A stretch of 64,000 nt of DNA from Rhodohalobacter barkolensis. Its GTDB lineage: Bacteria; Bacteroidota; Rhodothermia; Balneolales; Balneolaceae. The translations under genes and the position numbers were made by a program. Where the stretch lies: the NCBI RefSeq assembly GCF_002834295.1, contig NZ_PISP01000001.1, positions 1,426,001-1,490,000 on the forward strand, read 5' to 3'. Under the pieces are notes generated by a model, which saw nothing but the letters and a program-made list of their open reading frames with translations, had not been told where the DNA came from and searched no databases. Positions 8,494 through 18,199 of the stretch are shown here, one piece after another (the stretch's first letter is position 1; every line of letters starts with the position of its first letter).

Positions 8494-8637
8494 TCAAAAT
8501 CTTGTTTTTAATAGAGCGGAAAGATATTGAATTATGAGCTTTAATCGAACTATTTAATTACAACTAATCATAACTGCCTATGGAAGTTTTAAGCTTTGAA
8601 AAAACGGATAAGCGAAAACTCAGATTTATTTTTTGAT

Positions 8638-9405
8638 CTACTTAATGCTGCAGTCTGCATTCCATACCGTGTTTGGCAGAGCAGAAGCTTCTTGAATTGT
8701 CATCAGATCACTCTCTGCAATTTCCCCAAGCAGTTCAGTAAAATCGATTTGAACCAAAAAACTGCCGCAAGGACCAAATTCTCCGGCCTCCGGATGTGGC
8801 ACAAATGTAGTGCCGGTATGAGGTGGCCTAAATGCCGATTCAGCTTGAACTCGTACAAAACCATCCGCAACTCCAATTCCCCGAATTTGCAGGGTATTTG
8901 TATTTCCATTGTTCAGCCTGGCCGTGACAAACGTACCTCTTTCCATTATTCCATTTTCCGGGTTGAGTCGTGCAATCAGGCTTACTCTCGGCCCTCCGCC
9001 CTGTCCATAATTTGGCTGGAAAACACCGTTAAATGCATTTTCGGATGATGCTCTCAGTGTGATATAGCTGTTGCTGCTGCTTCCGCCATCCAGAGAAAAT
9101 ACAATCCACGGCCTGCTTTGAGAATCCAGGGTTACGATTTCTGCACGAACATCCACGGTTGAGTTATCATGCTCGATCTCCCATATCAGCTCCCCGTTTG
9201 CATCAAATTTCCGGACTACAGGATGAATCAAATTCTCTTCCGTTTCACTATAGCCAACTTCATACACATTGCCATTCACATCCGTTGCCGAGTCTGATGT
9301 TGAAAGAGGAATATCTGAAGCAATTGAATCATCCGGCTCCGTTGATGATGTACAGGAATAAAAAAAAGTACTTATAAGGAGTAGTAAAGGTAAATAACGT
9401 CTCAT
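8638..9405 (-). CDS. Secreted lipoprotein of unknown function
   Basis: About 255 residues starting at MRRYLPLLLLIS; the ATG at 9405 is preferred over one 27 bases upstream because it begins a compact signal peptide with lipobox FFYSC. After the lipobox is a Ser/Thr/Asp linker, then phrases such as DVNGNVYEVG, FDANGELIWE and DSQSRPWIVF that recall beta-propeller blades of the SBBP type. The C-terminal third has only two cysteines (FGPCGS and NADCSIK) that could form a disulphide after export. It is probably anchored in the outer or inner membrane. No specific function is recognised. It is leftward, 144 bases from prfA. Confidence 0.7.
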   Translation of the reverse strand: MRRYLPLLLLISTFFYSCTSSTEPDDSIASDIPLSTSDSATDVNGNVYEVGYSETEENLIHPVVRKFDANGELIWEIEHDNSTVDVRAEIVTLDSQSRPWIVFSLDGGSSSNSYITLRASSENAFNGVFQPNYGQGGGPRVSLIARLNPENGIMERGTFVTARLNNGNTNTLQIRGIGVADGFVRVQAESAFRPPHTGTTFVPHPEAGEFGPCGSFLVQIDFTELLGEIAESDLMTIQEASALPNTVWNADCSIK

Positions 9406-9537
9406 AGCAAAAATATAATTTAGGTTCATCACTACTCATTTAACTCCGTTCATATTCTTTGTTTCAAGAAATATTTCTCTCTATGATTTACTACCTTATG
9501 CACAAGTAAATTCGAAACTCATCAATTCTACCACACC

Positions 9538-10695
9538 ATGAAACAACCGCTCAGTACACACTTTAAAATCGGATTTTTAGGCGCCGGACAGCTCGCACGG
9601 ATGTCATCACTCAAAGCTTTTGAGCTGGGAATGCAGATTGCCGTTTTTTCTGATCGCCCTGAAAATGAACCCGTTCAGTTTATGACCCCTTACTCTTTTT
9701 CCGGTTCTTTTGATGATGTGGATGCTATGGTTCAATTTGCCAAAACGTGTGATGTGGTTACTCTTGAAAATGAATTTATAGATTCCTCAATTTTAAAGTC
9801 TGTACAGGAGAAGTCCGGAACACCCATTTTCCCGTCACCCGACAGTTTTTCCCTGATCGAAAATAAACTGATTGAGAAACAGACGTTTGAGAATGCAGGC
9901 ATACCTGTCACTCCATATGCGTTGATCAAGTCTGCGGATGACCTGAAAACGTTTGGTGATAAACATGGATGGCCTTACTTGCTTAAATCCTCGAAAGGCG
10001 GTTATGACGGTTATGGTAATGAGACCGTGAAAAGTTTAGATCAGGCAAAAGAGGCCTTTAAAAATCTGGGCGGAGACGACAATCGTGATATTATAGCTGA
10101 GGCATTTGTCGATTTCACTCATGAACTTGCCGTTCAGGTTGCTCGAAACAAAACAAGACACGTCGTCTATCCATGCTGTGAAACAGTTCAGGAAAATCAT
10201 ATCAATGTTGCTGTAAAATCACCGGCCCAGGTAGATGAAAAAGTCCGCCAAAGAGCTCAACAGCTGGCGATTGCCGCAACAGAAGCAATCAATGGGAAAG
10301 GAATTTTCGCCTATGAATTTTTTCTCACTAAAAGTGGGGATTTACTGATGAACGAATCAGCCCCGCGACCACACAATTCGGGACACTATACCATTGAGGG
10401 AGCCATTGCCTCACAATTCGAGAATCATGTGCGCGCTGTCTGTGATCTCCCGCTTGGAAGTGCTGAACTTCGAAAACCGGCTGTTGTAATGATCAACCTG
10501 CTCGGGAATCATAAACGCAAGGCTGTTGTGGAGAATGCCGATGAAGCAGTTGCCGAGCCCGACGGACACCTTCATTCCTACGGAAAACTTGAAAGCAAAC
10601 CGGGACGAAAAATGGCACACTATACACTTCTTGGTGAGGATATGGATCAGACTTTTGAACGAGCCAGAAAGCTCACCGCTGGAATTGAAATTTAA
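9538..10695 (+). CDS. purK: 5-(carboxyamino)imidazole ribonucleotide synthase
   Basis: 385 residues, an ATP-grasp enzyme that carboxylates AIR to N5-CAIR in purine synthesis. It opens with IGFLGAGQLARMSSLKAFELG, the N-terminal PurK signature. It continues with the ATP-grasp lysine/glycine loop (LLKSSKGGYDGYGN, residues about 147-160). The catalytic end is NESAPRPHNSGHYTIEG, diagnostic of PurK. Its partner purE is 12 kb to the right, not adjacent as in most genomes. It is single in its orientation, with upstream gene divergent and downstream gene 174 bases away. Confidence 0.97.
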   Translation: MKQPLSTHFKIGFLGAGQLARMSSLKAFELGMQIAVFSDRPENEPVQFMTPYSFSGSFDDVDAMVQFAKTCDVVTLENEFIDSSILKSVQEKSGTPIFPSPDSFSLIENKLIEKQTFENAGIPVTPYALIKSADDLKTFGDKHGWPYLLKSSKGGYDGYGNETVKSLDQAKEAFKNLGGDDNRDIIAEAFVDFTHELAVQVARNKTRHVVYPCCETVQENHINVAVKSPAQVDEKVRQRAQQLAIAATEAINGKGIFAYEFFLTKSGDLLMNESAPRPHNSGHYTIEGAIASQFENHVRAVCDLPLGSAELRKPAVVMINLLGNHKRKAVVENADEAVAEPDGHLHSYGKLESKPGRKMAHYTLLGEDMDQTFERARKLTAGIEI

Positions 10696-10869
10696 ACGGT
10701 TCACTGAGAGCATCCTAGATTGATGTAATTTGATGGGCATGAAATTACTTCCGTCAGTTAGTAATGAAAATTACCGATTCAACTCGATCAGAATATGAAG
10801 CTTTTACTTTTAAATACCGTCTGATTCTATATATTTCAAAAATTGATCAATCAAAATAAACCGCCAAAT

Positions 10870-13233
10870 ATGAAAACAATGCTTACCAATTCTCTAACAT
10901 TTAAAAGTTTTATTCTGATTGCGGGAATATTTTGGCTCGCTTCCGGGTGTGCGAATACCCAACCTGCAGTTCAGGAAACTCAGCAAGAAGATACAACTGA
11001 AAAGGTAACCGAAGAAGATTATAAACGTGCAGAGTCTTTACTGGGTCAGCACACCAACTCTTTGGTTTACAACACAACCTCAAACATGAACTGGCAGGAT
11101 GATGATCGAATCACGTATCGACAAACCGTGCCCGGCGGTGCAGAATTTATGGTTGGGGATCCTTCAACCGGTGAGATAGACAAGGCATTTAATCACGAAG
11201 CTCTTGCTCAAACACTTTCCAGTCTAACAGGGAATACAATTGATGCCCTCGACTTGCCTTTCCGTGATTTTAGTTTTTCTGAAAATGGTTCCAAGATCAA
11301 TTTTACGGCAAACGGGACCATCTTTTCCTGTGATGTTGACGGATTAAACTGCGAATCAACAGAAGATCAAAACCAGTATAATCGATTTACTGAATCGCTC
11401 TCTCCCGATGGCTCAAAAGTAGTTTTTATCCGCGATTATAATCTCTGGATGCGGGATCTTGCCTCCGGTAGTGAAACACAACTCACTTTCGACGGGGAAA
11501 AAGATTACGGTTATGCAACTAACAACGCAGGATGGACAAAGCGGGATGCTCCGGTACTCATTTGGTCTCCCGACTCCAAACGAATAGCTACGTTCCAACA
11601 GGATGCTCGAAATACGAAAGAGATGAACCTGGTATCCACAGCCATTGGCCATGGAGAACTTCAACAGTGGAAATATCCGCTTCCCGGTGATGAGCATATT
11701 TTTATGGTAGAACGGGTTGTGATTAACCTGGATGCAGATGAGCCCGAACTCATTCGCTTAGATATGGATCCTGATTATCAGCGATCTACCATTACCGATC
11801 ATATTGCAGGCCGCGATGGCTCATTGCTGGATGCCGAATGGAGTAGTGACAGCGAATCACTAGCCTTTGTCTCTGTATCTCGCGATCACAAAGAAGCTCA
11901 TCTTCAAATAGCTGATCCGAACACCGGAGAAGTCACTTCTGTGCTGGATGAAAGACAGGACACCTTTTTTGAATCGGGCATAAACTCTATAAGCTGGAGA
12001 TATCTGAAGGATTCAGACGAATTTATATGGTGGTCCCAGCGCGATAACTGGGGACATCTCTACCTGTATGACGCAAACAGCGGTAGTCTGAAAAATCAAA
12101 TTACATCCGGTGACTGGAATGTGCGGGAAATTTCTCACATTGATGAAGAAAATCGTGTGATCTATTTTATCGGCTCAGTTCGAGAAGATGGGGATCCCTA
12201 TTTCCAATATCTCTACAAAATCAATTTTGATGGCAGTGGACTTTCACTTCTAACTCCCGGTATTGCAAATCACGATGTAGACCTGAATTTTGAAGCCGGG
12301 ATGTTGGTCGATAAATATTCTACTCCTGATACTCCTCCGGTAACAGTTGTTCGTGATCTCGACGGCAACGAATTGATGGAACTGGCTGAAGCAGATATTA
12401 CCGAACTGGTAGAGCATGGCTGGAAAGCTCCAACCCCATTTTCTGTAAAAGCCCGTGATGGCGAAACGGACCTTTACGGTTTGATGTATACCCCAACCAA
12501 TCTGGACGAATCAAAATCCTATCCGGTATTAAACTACCTCTATCCGGGTCCGCAGAGTGGAAGTGTTGGAAGCCGTTCATTCAGGGCGTCCCGTTCTGAT
12601 AAACAGGCCATGGCAGAACTTGGGTTTATTGTTGTGGAAGTAGACGCTCAGGGTACTCCGGGGCGATCTAAAGAGTTTCACGATTTCTACTACGGCAATA
12701 TGGGAGATAACGGAGTTCCTGATCAAATCGCAATGATTGAACAGCTCGCAGAACGCCACTCTTATATAGACATCGACAGAGTGGGAATTTATGGTCATTC
12801 GGGCGGTGGATTTGCATCAACGAGTGCAATACTAACCTATCCTGACTTTTATAAAGTAGCGGTGTCGGGTGCAGGAAATCACGATAACCGAAACTACACC
12901 GATGCCTGGGGCGAAAAATGGCAGGGACTGCTCGAAGAGACCGAAGACGGAACCAATTACGATAATCAATCGAATCCTCTTTTAGCTGAAAATCTGAAAG
13001 GAAAGCTACTGATTACCCATGGCACCCTCGACAGTAACGTTCCGCCATATAATACATTGATCGTAGTAGACGCATTAATCGAAGCCAACAAAGACTTTGA
13101 TATGATCATGCTACCAAATCGTGGCCATGGATATTACAGCGAACCGTTTATGATGAGAAAGCGATGGGATTACTTCGTAAAACATCTCAAGCATACAGAT
13201 CCACCTAAAGAGTTCGAATTCGGTAATCTTTAA
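10870..13233 (+). CDS. Secreted dipeptidyl-peptidase IV family protein (S9B)
   Basis: About 787 residues from the ATG at 10870; a TTG 27 bases upstream is possible, but the ATG begins a clean lipoprotein signal with LASGC. Residues about 60-500 form a beta-propeller (DPPIV N-terminal domain) with repeats such as WSPDSKRIA, SLSPDGSKVVF and WSSDSESLAF. The C-terminal alpha/beta hydrolase carries the nucleophile in GIYGHSGGGFAS, the acid in THGTLDSNVP and the histidine in NRGHGYY. By family it removes Xaa-Pro or Xaa-Ala dipeptides from peptides in the periplasm. The strong terminator at 13255-13290 ends the transcript. Confidence 0.93.
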   Translation: MKTMLTNSLTFKSFILIAGIFWLASGCANTQPAVQETQQEDTTEKVTEEDYKRAESLLGQHTNSLVYNTTSNMNWQDDDRITYRQTVPGGAEFMVGDPSTGEIDKAFNHEALAQTLSSLTGNTIDALDLPFRDFSFSENGSKINFTANGTIFSCDVDGLNCESTEDQNQYNRFTESLSPDGSKVVFIRDYNLWMRDLASGSETQLTFDGEKDYGYATNNAGWTKRDAPVLIWSPDSKRIATFQQDARNTKEMNLVSTAIGHGELQQWKYPLPGDEHIFMVERVVINLDADEPELIRLDMDPDYQRSTITDHIAGRDGSLLDAEWSSDSESLAFVSVSRDHKEAHLQIADPNTGEVTSVLDERQDTFFESGINSISWRYLKDSDEFIWWSQRDNWGHLYLYDANSGSLKNQITSGDWNVREISHIDEENRVIYFIGSVREDGDPYFQYLYKINFDGSGLSLLTPGIANHDVDLNFEAGMLVDKYSTPDTPPVTVVRDLDGNELMELAEADITELVEHGWKAPTPFSVKARDGETDLYGLMYTPTNLDESKSYPVLNYLYPGPQSGSVGSRSFRASRSDKQAMAELGFIVVEVDAQGTPGRSKEFHDFYYGNMGDNGVPDQIAMIEQLAERHSYIDIDRVGIYGHSGGGFASTSAILTYPDFYKVAVSGAGNHDNRNYTDAWGEKWQGLLEETEDGTNYDNQSNPLLAENLKGKLLITHGTLDSNVPPYNTLIVVDALIEANKDFDMIMLPNRGHGYYSEPFMMRKRWDYFVKHLKHTDPPKEFEFGNL

Positions 13234-13254
13234 AATTGATTAGATAAATATCTC

Positions 13255-13290
13255 ATGCCGGCAGGATTTTCCTGTCGGCATTTTTTTTTT
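13255..13290 (+). terminator. Rho-independent terminator of the S9 peptidase gene
   Basis: ATGCCGGCAGGA (13255-13266), loop TTT, then TCCTGTCGGCAT (13270-13281) with a single G-T pair, followed by nine T. It starts 21 bases after the stop codon. Confidence 0.9.
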
Positions 13291-13315
13291 GAATCAGAAC
13301 ATCACGGATGTCTCA

Positions 13316-13768
13316 TCAGATGAGTCCTGAATAAAGTTCTGTATGCCGTATCATCCCACCCAGATATCCCGTGTAGATCAAATAAGCTGAAGCCACAAGC
13401 GCAAGAAGAATAATGACGATGATGAAAACCTTAAAGCCTTTCACTTTATCGTCTTTGAAGTAAAAGATTCCTCCCAGTCCAAATATTCCGAGTAGTATTG
13501 CAAACAAGCGGGAATTTTCGGCTGCATGTTCATGATTCTCTATGGCATCGTGTGAAAAACCGGCAATGTCCTCGACGATATCTTCCGCACCATCACCCGT
13601 GTAAAACGTGATGATTGCAAAGATAGCGGCGATAACAAAACCAAAAAAAGCAAGTTTTCTATATTCCGGCTTATTGGTGAAATATCCGGCTAAAAGTACA
13701 AATAGAGAAAATATCGTTAGTATCACAGGTACGTGATTGACAATCAGATGTATGTGAGCGGAGTTCAT
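13316..13768 (-). CDS. Small membrane protein, last gene of the metal-efflux operon
   Basis: 150 residues with four hydrophobic segments (about 10-28, 38-56, 85-104, 110-132). It begins HIHLIVNHVPV and has a second His-containing stretch, HDAIENHEHAAENS, between helices 2 and 3. The opening histidines and topology resemble DUF2231-type membrane proteins, but the match is by eye only. It is 63 bases downstream of the RND pump on the same strand, so co-transcription is likely. The histidines would suit binding of a metal or haem. No function is established. Confidence 0.75.
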   Translation of the reverse strand: MNSAHIHLIVNHVPVILTIFSLFVLLAGYFTNKPEYRKLAFFGFVIAAIFAIITFYTGDGAEDIVEDIAGFSHDAIENHEHAAENSRLFAILLGIFGLGGIFYFKDDKVKGFKVFIIVIILLALVASAYLIYTGYLGGMIRHTELYSGLI

Positions 13769-13831
13769 AGGTCTTCCTTTCCTTTAATTTTTGGACAGAT
13801 ATCACTCAAACTTCTGTGTTAACTGTCCGGA

Positions 13832-16800
13832 TTAGTGTTGTTCAGGTTCCTGATTATCTTCTTCCTTCGAAAAAAGAGATTCGCTGCCTACCGGTTTTGG
13901 AACACTTCGGTTCTTCTCCATCCAATGATAGATAGTTGGGAGAACGAGAAGAGTGAGGAGTGTTGCGGTAACCAATCCCCCAATTACAACTGAAGCCAGC
14001 GGACGCTGAACTTCCGAACCCGGGCCGGTATTAAATGCCATTGGAATAAAACCTAAACTTGCCACTAATGCAGTCATCAGTACCGGACGAAGCCTGTCTG
14101 CGGCACCTTCGAGTACAGCTTTGCGAAGCGGATATCCGTCCTGCCTTAATTCATTCAAGTGAGCTACCAGTACAATACCGTTCAGAACTGCTACACCAAA
14201 CAGTGCCACAAAACCAATACTTGCTGATACGGAAAGATAAAGTCCTCGCATCCAGAGGATGAAAATTCCACCTGATAGTGCAAAAGGCAGGTTAAGAAAA
14301 ATCAAAAACGTAAATCTCATGTAGCCGAACATCAGATAGAGCAAACCCAGAATGATGAGAAGTGTAAGCGGAACAACCAGGTAAAGATGCTGCATGGCAC
14401 GCTGCTGATCTTCAAATGCTCCTCCGTACTGCAAAAACACCCCGGCCGGTACATTCACTTCTTCATCTATACCGGCTTGAAGATTGGCTACATAGCTGCC
14501 TATGTCAATATCCCTGATATTGATCCCGACAATCACACGTCTCCAGTTGTTTTCACGGGCAATTTCTCTTGGACCCTCCTCTGCCTGAATATTGGCTACC
14601 CGCTTCAACGGAATAAAACCACCTTCTGGAAGGCGTACCGGAACCTCCATAATTTCGGCAATGGAGTTTCTCAACTCCTCAGGGTAACGAACTACAATAT
14701 CAAACCTTCGCTGTCCTTCAAAGACCTCACTGACTACAGATCCACCAATTCCGGTTTCCACTACCTGCTGCACGTTATTTACGTTCAATCCGTAGGATGC
14801 AACGGCTTCGCGATCAATTTCAATATTCAGGTAAGGCTGACCGGTGGTCTGCTCCAGGAAGTAGTTATCTGTTCCCGGTAATCCTCCTAAAATGGAAACA
14901 ATATCGCTACCAACCTGATTGAGCACATCCAAATCTTCTCCAAAGACTTTCACCGCGATATCGGATTTTACACCACTCGTCAGTTCATCAACCCGCATGG
15001 CAATTGGCTGTGTAAAGTTATAAGCTAACCCCGGTTCTGTTTCGAGGTATGGCCTGATCATATCTATGATTTTCGGTTTCGTCATTCCGGACCGCCAACT
15101 CTCTTCAGGTTCCAGCACCACCCAAACATCTGTTTGATGCACACCCATCCAGTCATTGGCCAGATCGGAGCGCCCTGTTTTGGGAACTACAGTTTTGATC
15201 TCAGGAATATTTCGAATCAATTCCCCGGCCAGCCAGTCAGCATTTTCGACGGACTCTTCTAGGGTGACAGAGGGCATTCGTATCTGTTCTACTAAGATTG
15301 ATCCTTCCTCAAGTTCCGGGAGAAACTCTGTTCCCAAAAATGGGACTATTACCAGTGAAGAGATAAAAACTATCATAGCTACACTGATGGTAACCAGTTT
15401 ATGATCCAGGCTTCTTTCCAGGAATTTCTGGTATTTCGGCTTGAGCCAGTTGATGATATAGTTCTTGCGAACTTTCACACCTTTTCTGAAAATAATTGCA
15501 GACATCGCCGGAACATAGACAAGCGCAAGAATAAGCGAACCGAACACCGCCGCCGCAACTGTAATCGCCATCGGACGGAAAAGAATACCCTCCATTCCGG
15601 AAAATGTCATAATGGGCACATAGACCATCAAAATAATTAACACTCCAAAAAAGATGGGTCGCGCCACCTGGTGTGCAGCTTTTCGGATAACAGCCATTCG
15701 AGACTGTTCATCTTTATCCTCATGGAGCCGGTGAACGATATTCTCCACCATCACCACAGATCCATCCACAACCATTCCGAAATCGATCGCTCCAAGACTC
15801 ATCAAGTTTGCGGCCAGCCCCAGCTCACCCATTCCAATAAACGCAAAAAGCATGGAAAGCGGGATAACGGATGCCACAATTAATGCACCGGATATCTCAC
15901 CTAAAAGGAGCAATAGAACTACAATTACAAAAAATCCTCCCTCAACAAGATTGATCGTAATGGTGCCGGTGGTTCGGTCAACAAGATCAGACTGATCATA
16001 AAACTTCTCTATAAATACTCCCTCCGGCAGACTTTTATTGACCTCTTCGATACGATCATTAATGTCACTGATGACTTCCCGTCCGTTTCCGCCTTTCAGC
16101 ATCATTACAATACCGGTCACCACCTCTCCATTCCCATCCTGAGTGACGGCTCCCTGCCGGAGCTGCTCACCGAGCCTTACTTCTGCCAGGTCTTTCACAT
16201 AAACCGGCCGGCCGCCAAGGTTGGTCACCACAATATCTTCTATGTCCTGTGCCCGCGAAATTTGCCCAAACCCCCTGATGATATACTGCTCGCGATTGTG
16301 CTCCAGAAAATTACCGCCCGAAACGCTGTTGTTATTCGAAATTGCTTCAACAATCTCGGCCAATCCCACTCCAAAAGTTCGTAGTTTTCCGGGTTGAATC
16401 TGAACTTCATACTGTTTCACAAAACCGCCAAAAGAGTTCACCTCTGTCACTCCTTTCACGGTTTTTAACTGCGGCGCAATGGTCCAATCCTGAATAGTGC
16501 GAAGTTCTGTTAACGAGTAGCCGTTTCCTTTCACCACATACTGAACTATTTCTCCCATGGCTGTGGAGATTGGGCCAAGCTGAGGTGCATCCACGCCTTC
16601 GGGAAGATCATCAGCAATACTTTGAACACGCTGACTTACGAGTTGACGTGCAAAGTACGTATCTGTTCCTTCCTCAAACTCAATCGTTACAGCAGACAGT
16701 CCGAACTGTGAAATAGACCGGACCTCTTTCACATCCGGCAATCCGTTCATAGTGGTTTCTATCGGGTAACTCACGAGCCGTTCCACATCGTAAGGTGAAT

Positions 16801-16966
16801 ACCGGCCCGCTTTGGTGATAACCAAAACCTGTTCCGGAGTCACATCCGGCAGGGAGTTGATAGGAATCTCCATCATGGCCCGTATGCCGCCAAACGCCAT
16901 CAAAACAACCAATGCAAGGGCTACGAACTTCTGTTTCAGACTAAAATCGATGATGCCTTTAAGCAT
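13832..16966 (-). CDS. Heavy-metal efflux RND pump, CzcA/CusA family
   Basis: 1044 residues, full length for an HME-RND inner-membrane proton antiporter. It has 12 predicted helices in the usual 1+5 and 1+5 pattern with two large periplasmic loops. Helix 4 contains GAIDFGMVVDGSVVMVEN, the D-F-x(4)-D-x(6)-E proton-relay signature of CzcA-type pumps. The last helix ends LVLPTIYHWMEK, also typical. It drives divalent or monovalent metal ions from periplasm or cytoplasm out through the adaptor and TolC partner. The metal cannot be deduced safely: the methionine clusters diagnostic of CusA are not obvious, which leans to Zn/Co/Ni/Cd. It starts 2 bases after the adaptor stop. Confidence 0.95.
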   Translation of the reverse strand: MLKGIIDFSLKQKFVALALVVLMAFGGIRAMMEIPINSLPDVTPEQVLVITKAGRYSPYDVERLVSYPIETTMNGLPDVKEVRSISQFGLSAVTIEFEEGTDTYFARQLVSQRVQSIADDLPEGVDAPQLGPISTAMGEIVQYVVKGNGYSLTELRTIQDWTIAPQLKTVKGVTEVNSFGGFVKQYEVQIQPGKLRTFGVGLAEIVEAISNNNSVSGGNFLEHNREQYIIRGFGQISRAQDIEDIVVTNLGGRPVYVKDLAEVRLGEQLRQGAVTQDGNGEVVTGIVMMLKGGNGREVISDINDRIEEVNKSLPEGVFIEKFYDQSDLVDRTTGTITINLVEGGFFVIVVLLLLLGEISGALIVASVIPLSMLFAFIGMGELGLAANLMSLGAIDFGMVVDGSVVMVENIVHRLHEDKDEQSRMAVIRKAAHQVARPIFFGVLIILMVYVPIMTFSGMEGILFRPMAITVAAAVFGSLILALVYVPAMSAIIFRKGVKVRKNYIINWLKPKYQKFLERSLDHKLVTISVAMIVFISSLVIVPFLGTEFLPELEEGSILVEQIRMPSVTLEESVENADWLAGELIRNIPEIKTVVPKTGRSDLANDWMGVHQTDVWVVLEPEESWRSGMTKPKIIDMIRPYLETEPGLAYNFTQPIAMRVDELTSGVKSDIAVKVFGEDLDVLNQVGSDIVSILGGLPGTDNYFLEQTTGQPYLNIEIDREAVASYGLNVNNVQQVVETGIGGSVVSEVFEGQRRFDIVVRYPEELRNSIAEIMEVPVRLPEGGFIPLKRVANIQAEEGPREIARENNWRRVIVGINIRDIDIGSYVANLQAGIDEEVNVPAGVFLQYGGAFEDQQRAMQHLYLVVPLTLLIILGLLYLMFGYMRFTFLIFLNLPFALSGGIFILWMRGLYLSVSASIGFVALFGVAVLNGIVLVAHLNELRQDGYPLRKAVLEGAADRLRPVLMTALVASLGFIPMAFNTGPGSEVQRPLASVVIGGLVTATLLTLLVLPTIYHWMEKNRSVPKPVGSESLFSKEEDNQEPEQH

Positions 16967-16968
16967 GA

Positions 16969-18192
16969 TTAATCCTCCGCAAACTCTTCAAATTTACCCA
17001 GTGCCTTCAGGCTGAAGATTTGAGTAACGGCAATCTCCTCCCCTTCTGTCAGACCGGACGATACAATTGCCGAGTCAGTTAACAACCGATCAATTTCTAT
17101 AGGCCGGTTTTCATAGTTCAGATCATCTATTTTCACAAAAACTGTAGCATTTTGTCCTTCAAACTGTATGGCATCCATTGGAATGGCAATGACTTCACTC
17201 CGCGTATTTGCCTCATATTCGATTCGTACTGATTGGCCGATAACCGGCCACTGATCTACCGTTTCAACCTGGGAGTTAGCAATAATTGCCCGGTTCTCCT
17301 GATCAAGACCGGGCTGAATGGATGTGATTTCTGAGTTTACCGACATCGCACCCTGACTGCCTTCCCGGTTAGTTCTCTGAGAAATGACAGCTTTAGCTCC
17401 TACTTGCAAAAAAGGGATATCCGCAGGGTCAATAAAACCACGAACCAGAACCTCCCGGTTATCCACAATATCTAAAAGCATATTATTAGCATTTACTGCA
17501 CTGCCCAGATCAATCATATGGTGATTGATCTTTCCGTCAATAGGGGCGTAAAGAATCAGTGTTGCATTTTCATTCTCCTGCATATTTTCCCAGGCAGCCA
17601 GTTGCTGTTCATCAATTCCTACGGCTGAAAGTCTCGCTCGTGTTGCCCGAACCCTGGTGCTGGCTCTGCTTAAATCTGCGGCAGCTCTGTCCAGTGAGCT
17701 CTGCGGACTAATTTTACGTTCAACCAGGGTGGAAAGTCGCTGAACCTGCTGCTCGAGATAAGCCCTCTCTGCAAGTGCTTCCAGGTAGTTCGCTGCTAAC
17801 TCAGCAAATTCCAGACTCTCCATTTCAAGAAGCGGTTCTCCCTTTCGAATCTCTTCTCCCTCATGAGCAAAAATCTTGGTAATCCGACCGTCAACAGGGG
17901 TACTGACTACAGCTATATGTTCAGGAGCAGCCACCACTATTCCGGGAACCGTCATTGGGTATGAAAACAGTTGCCGGGTAACACGATAGTGCTCTATCGA
18001 CAGATCAGATGCCTGCTTTTCGGTTAAACTAACCTGTTTAACACTCAGAGCCTGATCCCCTGTAACAGATGGTGGCGAAGAGACATCCAGATCATCTACC
18101 GGCTCCGGCTCACCACTGCAAGCAGTAAAAAGTAACAGAGCCGTCACCGTTAGTTTTAAAAATTTGATGATTACTTTTTTTAACTGTTTCAT
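16969..18192 (-). CDS. RND efflux periplasmic adaptor subunit (CzcB/CusB-like)
   Basis: About 407 residues from the ATG at 18192, which leaves 7 bases after the upstream tolC-like gene and gives a signal peptide ending LLLFTACSG (lipobox). A longer start would overlap that gene. Order: linker, barrel-sandwich half (VSTPVDGRITKIFAHEGEEIRKGEPLLEMES), an alpha-helical hairpin of about 80 residues, the second barrel half (ILYAPIDGKINHHMIDLGSAV), beta-barrel and membrane-proximal domains. It bridges the pump and the outer-membrane channel. No metal-binding N-terminal Met or His cluster is visible. Confidence 0.93.
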   Translation of the reverse strand: MKQLKKVIIKFLKLTVTALLLFTACSGEPEPVDDLDVSSPPSVTGDQALSVKQVSLTEKQASDLSIEHYRVTRQLFSYPMTVPGIVVAAPEHIAVVSTPVDGRITKIFAHEGEEIRKGEPLLEMESLEFAELAANYLEALAERAYLEQQVQRLSTLVERKISPQSSLDRAAADLSRASTRVRATRARLSAVGIDEQQLAAWENMQENENATLILYAPIDGKINHHMIDLGSAVNANNMLLDIVDNREVLVRGFIDPADIPFLQVGAKAVISQRTNREGSQGAMSVNSEITSIQPGLDQENRAIIANSQVETVDQWPVIGQSVRIEYEANTRSEVIAIPMDAIQFEGQNATVFVKIDDLNYENRPIEIDRLLTDSAIVSSGLTEGEEIAVTQIFSLKALGKFEEFAED

Positions 18193-18199
18193 AAGATCC

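Noticed and set aside
8596-9048. Rightward frame of 150 codons opposite the lipoprotein gene
   Set aside because: It is antisense to a gene with a clear lipobox and has no initiation signal.
14387-14881. Rightward frame of 164 codons inside the RND pump
   Set aside because: It is antisense to a pump with intact motifs; no start or domain support.
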